The notes below the pieces were generated by a model, which made no database searches, was not told where the DNA came from, and saw only the letters and a program-made list of their open reading frames with translations. A program made the translations under genes and the position numbers. From contig CAYYZY010000063.1 in assembly GCA_964475955.1 (NCBI GenBank), forward strand, positions 1-38,184: a DNA stretch of 38,184 bases, given 5' to 3'. Below, piece by piece: positions 33,870 to 38,184 of this stretch (positions within the stretch are counted from its first letter, which is position 1; the number at the start of each line of letters is the position of its first letter). The stretch comes from DATKZH01 sp964475955. Lineage in GTDB: Bacteria > Planctomycetota > Planctomycetia > Pirellulales > Thermoguttaceae.

Positions 33870-36095
33870 ATGCATCGCACGAAACTCCTTTCGATGGCCG
33901 TCGCGGCCGCTTGCCTCGCGGCGCTGCTCTCGGCGCCGCTTCACGCCCAGCAGCCCCCGCCCGCCGAGGGCGACGAAGCCCAGCTCGTCGCCGTGCTCCA
34001 ATCGTCCGACGCCCGCCTATTCGACAAGGCCAAGGCCTGCCAACAGTTCGCCGTGATCGGCACGAAGAAGGCGGTCCCCGTGCTGGCCGGCCTGCTCGAC
34101 GACGAGCAGCTCTCCCACTACGCGCGGTTCGGCCTGGAGCCCATTGCCGATCCGGCCGTCGACGAAGCCCTGCGCGAAGCCGCCGGGAAGCTGCGCGGCG
34201 GATTGCTCGTGGGCGTGATCAACTCGATCGGCGTGCGGCGCGATGGCGAAGCCGTCGACCTCCTCAAAGAACTCCTGGGCGCGCCCGAGCTGGCGACGGC
34301 CAAGGCGGCCGCCGCGGCGCTGGGACGGATCGCGACGCCCGAGGCGATCGACTTGCTCCGCGGCGCGCTGGCCGACGCCGCGGAACTCCGCCCTGCGGTG
34401 GCCGACGCCTGCCTCACCGCGGCCGACACGCTGATGGGCCAGGGGAACAACGCTCAAGCGGCCGCGCTTTTCCAGGCCCTCGAAAAGGCCGACTTGCCCG
34501 AACACCTCCACATGGCCGCCCTCGACGGCGTCCTGCGCGCCCGAGGCACCGATGCGCTGCCGCGCCTGGTGGAGTGCCTGGCGTCGGACGACGCGGCCCG
34601 GTTCCGCGTCGGGCTCCGCGCGGCCCAGCAGATTCCCGGCGACGGCGTCACCCGGGCCCTGGTGGCCGAGCTCGCCAAGCCGCTTCCCGAAGGCGAGGCC
34701 CCGGCCGAGATCCTCGCCATCACCAAGGCCGAGTACGGCGCAGAGGATGCGTGGATCGACGTGACCGACGAGGTCGCCGCCGCCGTTTCGGGCAACGGCA
34801 TCTCGATCACCGCGGGTAACCACCTGGCGGGCGATCCCGTCAACGGGGTGCCCAAAACGCTCCGGTTCGAGTACACGTTGGACGGCGAGCCCCACACCGC
34901 CGAGATCGCCGAGAAGGAGGCTTTCGAGATCGAGGCCAGCGGCACCCAGCACCCGCGCCAAGCGCTGCTCGTCTATGCGTTGGGCGAACGCGGCGACAAG
35001 GACGCTTCGCCCGTGGTGCTCGAAATGGCCGAGCAAGGCCCCTGGGACCTCCGCGTGGCGGCGGTCCGCGCGTTGGCCAAGCTGGGCGACGCGGAGGCCG
35101 TGCCCTCGCTTCTGCGGATCGCGGTCGACCCCCAGGGAGAACTATCGTCGGCGGCGCGCGACAGCCTGGCCGAGCTGCCCGGCGACGGCGTCGACTCGGC
35201 TCTCGCCGAGGCGCTGGCGGCCAGCGGAAGCGAGCGGCTTCCCGTGGTGATCGACCTGGTGGGCCGCCGGGGGATTGCCTCGGCCGTGCCGTCGCTGGTG
35301 AAGTTGGCCGAAAGCGACGACCGATCGCTCCGCACGGCGGCCATCGAGGCGCTGGGATTGACCGTGGGCCTCGACCGGCTGCCGGTGCTCGTCGACCGGC
35401 TCGTCGACCCGCCGACGCCCGACGTCGCCGCGGCCGCCAAGGAGGCGCTGCGCAAGGCGTGCATGCGCATGCCCGACCGCGACGCCGCGGCCGCCCTGTT
35501 GATCGAACGGCTGGAAACGGCCCGGGGCGACGCCAAGGCCGATCTGCTCGACCTGCTCGGCGTGCTCGGCGGTCCCAAGGCCCTGGACGGCGTTTCCAAG
35601 GCCGCGGCCGAGGGCGACGAGCCGATGCAGGACGCGGCCACGCGCGTGCTGGGCGAGTGGATGAGCGCCGACGCGGCGCCCGTCCTCCTGGGGCTGGCCA
35701 AGACGGGCAACGACCAATTCAAGATCCGCTGCCTGCGCGGCTACATCCGCATCGCCCGGCAGCTCGACGTGCCCGACGGCGAGCGCATGGCCATGTGCCG
35801 CGAAGCGCTCAAGGCGGCCGAGCGGAACGAAGAGAAGGCGCTGGTCCTCGAAGTGCTGGGCCGGTATCCTTCGGCCGAAGCGCTGGCCCTGGCCATACCC
35901 TACGTCGACAACGCGGCGTTGAAGGAGGCGGCCTGCCAGTCGTCCGTAAAAATCGCCCAGGATATCCTCGACGCGCAGCCGGCCGCCGTCGCCGACGCGA
36001 TGCAACGCGTCATGCGCGCCGCCGCCGATCCCGAGCTCGCCAAGCGCGCCCGGGGGCTGAACAACCGCGCCGAACGCAAATTGGGTAAGAAGTAA
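33870..36095 (+). CDS. Secreted HEAT-repeat protein with an inserted DUF3395-like domain
   Basis: 741 residues with a signal peptide (LLSMAVAAACLAALLSAPLHA). Most of the protein is HEAT/armadillo-like helical repeats, for example LRVAAVRALAKLGDAEAVPSLLRIA and LRTAAIEALGL. At about 285-355 the repeats are broken by a beta-rich insert: KAEYGAEDAWIDVTDEV, then GISITAGNHLAGDPVNG and KTLRFEYTLDGEPH. This matches my memory of the DUF3395 (DnaJC11 C-terminal-like) domain. HEAT repeats usually bind other proteins, so a scaffolding role is likely. AAGGACC lies upstream of the ATG. It follows the Gfo/Idh gene by 55 bp, probably as one operon. Confidence 0.88.
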   Translation: MHRTKLLSMAVAAACLAALLSAPLHAQQPPPAEGDEAQLVAVLQSSDARLFDKAKACQQFAVIGTKKAVPVLAGLLDDEQLSHYARFGLEPIADPAVDEALREAAGKLRGGLLVGVINSIGVRRDGEAVDLLKELLGAPELATAKAAAAALGRIATPEAIDLLRGALADAAELRPAVADACLTAADTLMGQGNNAQAAALFQALEKADLPEHLHMAALDGVLRARGTDALPRLVECLASDDAARFRVGLRAAQQIPGDGVTRALVAELAKPLPEGEAPAEILAITKAEYGAEDAWIDVTDEVAAAVSGNGISITAGNHLAGDPVNGVPKTLRFEYTLDGEPHTAEIAEKEAFEIEASGTQHPRQALLVYALGERGDKDASPVVLEMAEQGPWDLRVAAVRALAKLGDAEAVPSLLRIAVDPQGELSSAARDSLAELPGDGVDSALAEALAASGSERLPVVIDLVGRRGIASAVPSLVKLAESDDRSLRTAAIEALGLTVGLDRLPVLVDRLVDPPTPDVAAAAKEALRKACMRMPDRDAAAALLIERLETARGDAKADLLDLLGVLGGPKALDGVSKAAAEGDEPMQDAATRVLGEWMSADAAPVLLGLAKTGNDQFKIRCLRGYIRIARQLDVPDGERMAMCREALKAAERNEEKALVLEVLGRYPSAEALALAIPYVDNAALKEAACQSSVKIAQDILDAQPAAVADAMQRVMRAAADPELAKRARGLNNRAERKLGKK

Positions 36096-36143
36096 CCGCC
36101 CGGGCCGTACCGTCGTCGACGCCGCGTCACCACCCGTTTAGCC

Positions 36144-36160
36144 GCCGACGGCACGTCGGC
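36144..36160. terminator. GC hairpin between convergent genes
   Basis: GCCGACG (36144-36150) pairs with CGTCGGC (36154-36160) around GCA, in the 68-bp gap between two convergent genes. It is short and lacks a T-run, so the terminator call is tentative. Confidence 0.35.
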
Positions 36161-36163
36161 GCC

Positions 36164-37129
36164 TCAGCCCACCGCGACCGGCTCGGCCGCTTCCGCCGCG
36201 TCGGCACCGTCGTGCCGCGACGTGACGATCCGTTCGAGCACGGCAAGAACGGTCGAATCGTAGGCAGCCGCCGAGTCGTTGCGGAGGCTGGCGACGATCT
36301 CGGCAGGGCTCTCCTGCGGCTGCCCGGCGGCCCGTTCGAGGTAGGCGCGCGCCGCGCGGATGATCTTGGCGCCGGCCGGCACGTCTTCGAGCTTGCGCTC
36401 GAGGTCGACTTGCGGGGGTTCGGGGCCCTCGCGGTCCTGGTTCAACAGGAGGGGGATGGCCCCGCTGAGGACGTTGCCCAGCGAGAGCATCAGGTCGGCG
36501 CCCTGGAAGGTGTGCTTTTCGTTGGGAGTCATGTCGACGTCGAACGTCCCCACGGCGCGGCGGATCACCTTGGTGGTGACCTCGATGTGCCCCATGTCGT
36601 AGAGCAGGGCCGCCACGCGGACGTCGTCGATCTGGCGCGGCGAGAGCTTCATCGCCACGGCCACCTGCTGACTCAATTCGGCGACGCGCACCGATCGGGC
36701 CTTGAGCCGCGGATGGGCGCTCTGCAGGTATTGCGAGAGGACCTCGATCACGCCGACGTACGCCTCGTGCAGTTCCTGCGTCTTGGTCGTGCGATCGTCG
36801 CTCAGCGTGCCGATCAACATCGCGGTCAGCCCGAGCACGGCCCCCCACACGGTGATCGCGAGGAAGATGACCAGCGGCGAGGCCCCCGTCGTGATGGCCG
36901 GCAGGCTGAACACGACCGCGACCGCCGCCGCAATGGCCGAGAACAGGGCCAGCACGCCCGCCCGGTATCGTCCGAGGAAGAAGGCGCCGAGGACGACCGG
37001 GAGGAAGAAGAGGTTGAGGATCACGATCTTGTAGCCCTGCATCACGTGCAGTAGCGCCGCCAGTCCGACGCAGACGAGGATCAGGGCGATTTCGAGAATG
37101 CGGCGTTCCTTGTCGTTCAGTGGCGTCAT
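36164..37129 (-). CDS. Membrane protein with degenerate HD-GYP-like domain
   Basis: 321 residues. About residues 12-110 contain four hydrophobic segments (ALILVCVGLAALLHVM; NLFFLPVVLGAFFLG; VLALFSAIAAAVAVVF; VIFLAITVWGAVLGL). The rest aligns with HD-GYP domains (YVGVIEVLSQYLQSAHPRLK, SVRVAELSQQVAVAMKLS), but the metal-binding HD is changed: the HDIGK motif reads YDMGH, and the HHE and GYP motifs are absent. It therefore should not hydrolyse cyclic-di-GMP and may instead be a sensor or regulator. AAGGA lies before the ATG. The active HD-GYP gene lies 43 bp upstream on the same strand, so the two probably form an operon. Confidence 0.88.
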   Translation of the reverse strand: MTPLNDKERRILEIALILVCVGLAALLHVMQGYKIVILNLFFLPVVLGAFFLGRYRAGVLALFSAIAAAVAVVFSLPAITTGASPLVIFLAITVWGAVLGLTAMLIGTLSDDRTTKTQELHEAYVGVIEVLSQYLQSAHPRLKARSVRVAELSQQVAVAMKLSPRQIDDVRVAALLYDMGHIEVTTKVIRRAVGTFDVDMTPNEKHTFQGADLMLSLGNVLSGAIPLLLNQDREGPEPPQVDLERKLEDVPAGAKIIRAARAYLERAAGQPQESPAEIVASLRNDSAAAYDSTVLAVLERIVTSRHDGADAAEAAEPVAVG

Positions 37130-37172
37130 GGGGTTTTTCCTTGTGCGGGGGAGAGGATCGATTTCGGGCAGG

Positions 37173-38184
37173 TCACTTGCCGGGCGAGGACGGCGCAGGA
37201 ATCGTCCACGAGTCGTCCAGCGCGGCCATCGCCGCGACCAGTCCGACGCACTCGACCGGCTCCTTGCCGACGGCCTTGCGCTCTTCTCCCTGGAAGACGT
37301 GCTCGCCGTACTGGTGGATGATCTGGCGGAACGAGGCCTCGACCGTCAGGAAGGCCTCGACCAGCTCCGGGTCGAACTGCTTGCCAGCCCCCTCGCGGAT
37401 CATCTCCACGCACCGCTCGTGCGCGAAAGGCGGCTTGTAAGTGCGCAGGCTGGTGAGCGCTTCGTACACGTCGGCGATGGCCACGATCCGCGCCGCCAGC
37501 GGGATCGCCTCGCCGATCAGCCCGTCGGGGTACCCGCTGCCGTCCCATCGCTCGTGGTGCCTCAGGGCGATGTCGCGGGCCATGTGGATGACCGGAGACC
37601 GGCCGAGCCGCTGCTCGATTTGGGCCAGGTAGCGGCCGCCGATCGCGGTGTGTTCCTGCATACGTTGCCGTTCGGCATCGGTGAGCCGCCCGGGTTTGAA
37701 GAGGATAGCGTCCTCGATTCCCACCTTGCCGATGTCGTGCAGCACGGAGCTGACGGCAATGTGGCGCACGAACTCGGAGGTGATCTCGTCGCGGAATTTC
37801 GGCCGGCCGCCGGCGGCCATCGCCAGTCGCGAGGCATAGAACGAGACCCGTTCCACGTGGCGGCCCGTTACCTCGTCGCGCGATTCGGCCATGCTGGCCA
37901 GGCCGAAGATCAACGCGTCGCGCGTACGCACCAGCGTCTGGATCTGCCGCAGGGTTTGCGCTTCGGTCTCCGCCCGCACGCGGCAGTGGCTCTGGCGGTT
38001 CTTCGAGAACACGAGGTAGGTGACGAACGCCAGGAGTCCGCTGGTCCAGGCCCAGGCCACGAATCCCGCGCCGGCGAGCGAGCCGGTCAGGGCCGTTAGG
38101 GGCATTTCGACCTCCCCGAGCGCGCGGTGCGCGACCACGTAGCCTTCCCGGCCTTCGAGCGGGCGCGCCGCGGCGACGCGCTTC
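37173..38184 (-). CDS. HD-GYP domain phosphodiesterase, 5' end beyond the window
   Basis: The frame is open from 37173 to the window edge at 38184, so the protein is incomplete at its N-terminus. The visible part begins KRVAAARPLEGREGYVVAHRALGEV, resembling the end of an extracytoplasmic sensor domain, then one membrane segment (LAGAGFVAWAWTSGLLAFVTYLVF). The HD-GYP domain is complete: ESRDEVTGRHVERV, HDIGKVGIEDAILFKPG, HTAIGGRYL, HHERWDGSGYPDG and IADVYEALTSLRTYK. This should be an active cyclic-di-GMP phosphodiesterase. A GTG at 38138 could be an internal start, but the upstream residues fit the family better. Cotranscribed with the degenerate HD protein. Confidence 0.93.
   Translation of the reverse strand, partial: KRVAAARPLEGREGYVVAHRALGEVEMPLTALTGSLAGAGFVAWAWTSGLLAFVTYLVFSKNRQSHCRVRAETEAQTLRQIQTLVRTRDALIFGLASMAESRDEVTGRHVERVSFYASRLAMAAGGRPKFRDEITSEFVRHIAVSSVLHDIGKVGIEDAILFKPGRLTDAERQRMQEHTAIGGRYLAQIEQRLGRSPVIHMARDIALRHHERWDGSGYPDGLIGEAIPLAARIVAIADVYEALTSLRTYKPPFAHERCVEMIREGAGKQFDPELVEAFLTVEASFRQIIHQYGEHVFQGEERKAVGKEPVECVGLVAAMAALDDSWTIPAPSSPGK

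Overview
This is a GC-rich (roughly two-thirds G+C) chromosomal window that looks planctomycetal, most likely from the Pirellulales or relatives. The clues are a run of twin-arginine-exported enzymes (Gfo/Idh/MocA oxidoreductase, FAD oxidoreductase, metallophosphoesterase, BNR_4 protein), a neutral-ceramidase-like protein, a GH116 glucosylceramidase-like enzyme, a PEP-CTERM protein, a Hint-domain protein ending in -VHDNT-, a Uma2 nuclease, and many intergenic palindromic repeats. The taxonomic call is inference from family content; no rRNA is present.

Layout. 1-5.5 kb (minus strand): a large Ycf48-type propeller fusion, a BNR_4 protein with a possible frameshifted tail, and a macro-domain hydrolase. 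6.0-8.1 kb: tRNA-Lys(CTT) with a terminator, a PEP-CTERM gene split by an in-frame amber codon, then a decayed HK97-type phage major capsid gene (minus strand) that is itself interrupted by a 288-bp MITE-like element with 22-bp terminal inverted repeats and a perfect 9-bp target duplication. 8.1-10.1 kb: a two-component histidine kinase and OmpR-type regulator. 10.4-20.1 kb: catabolic/secreted enzymes (GH116 with an inserted domain, FAD oxidoreductase, HAD phosphatase, Uma2, metallophosphoesterase, ceramidase-like protein) separated by repeat-filled spacers. 20.3-27.5 kb: secreted Hint protein, CorA channel, giant MscK/KefA-like channel. 27.9-32.2 kb: a signalling cluster with a MASE3 hybrid kinase carrying two receiver domains and an HPt domain, a receiver-HATPase protein and a small unknown protein. 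32.5-36.1 kb: Gfo/Idh oxidoreductase and a HEAT-repeat protein with an inserted DUF3395-like domain. 36.2-38.2 kb (minus strand): a degenerate membrane HD-GYP-like protein and an apparently active HD-GYP protein that runs off the window end.

How the genes fit together. The export-signal enzymes suggest periplasmic breakdown of sugars and lipids; the GH116 and ceramidase-like families together would suit glycosphingolipid-like substrates, but they are 5 kb apart with other genes between, so this is only a hypothesis. The signalling genes form three units: a simple kinase/regulator pair, a phosphorelay with a kinase-like output regulator, and a paired degenerate/active HD-GYP unit. The two osmotic/ion channels (CorA, MscK-like) are adjacent and on the same strand.

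The most unusual stretch is 6.1-8.1 kb, where a broken PEP-CTERM gene, a phage capsid relic and a small inserted element lie side by side next to a tRNA gene. None of these is visible as an intact reading frame.
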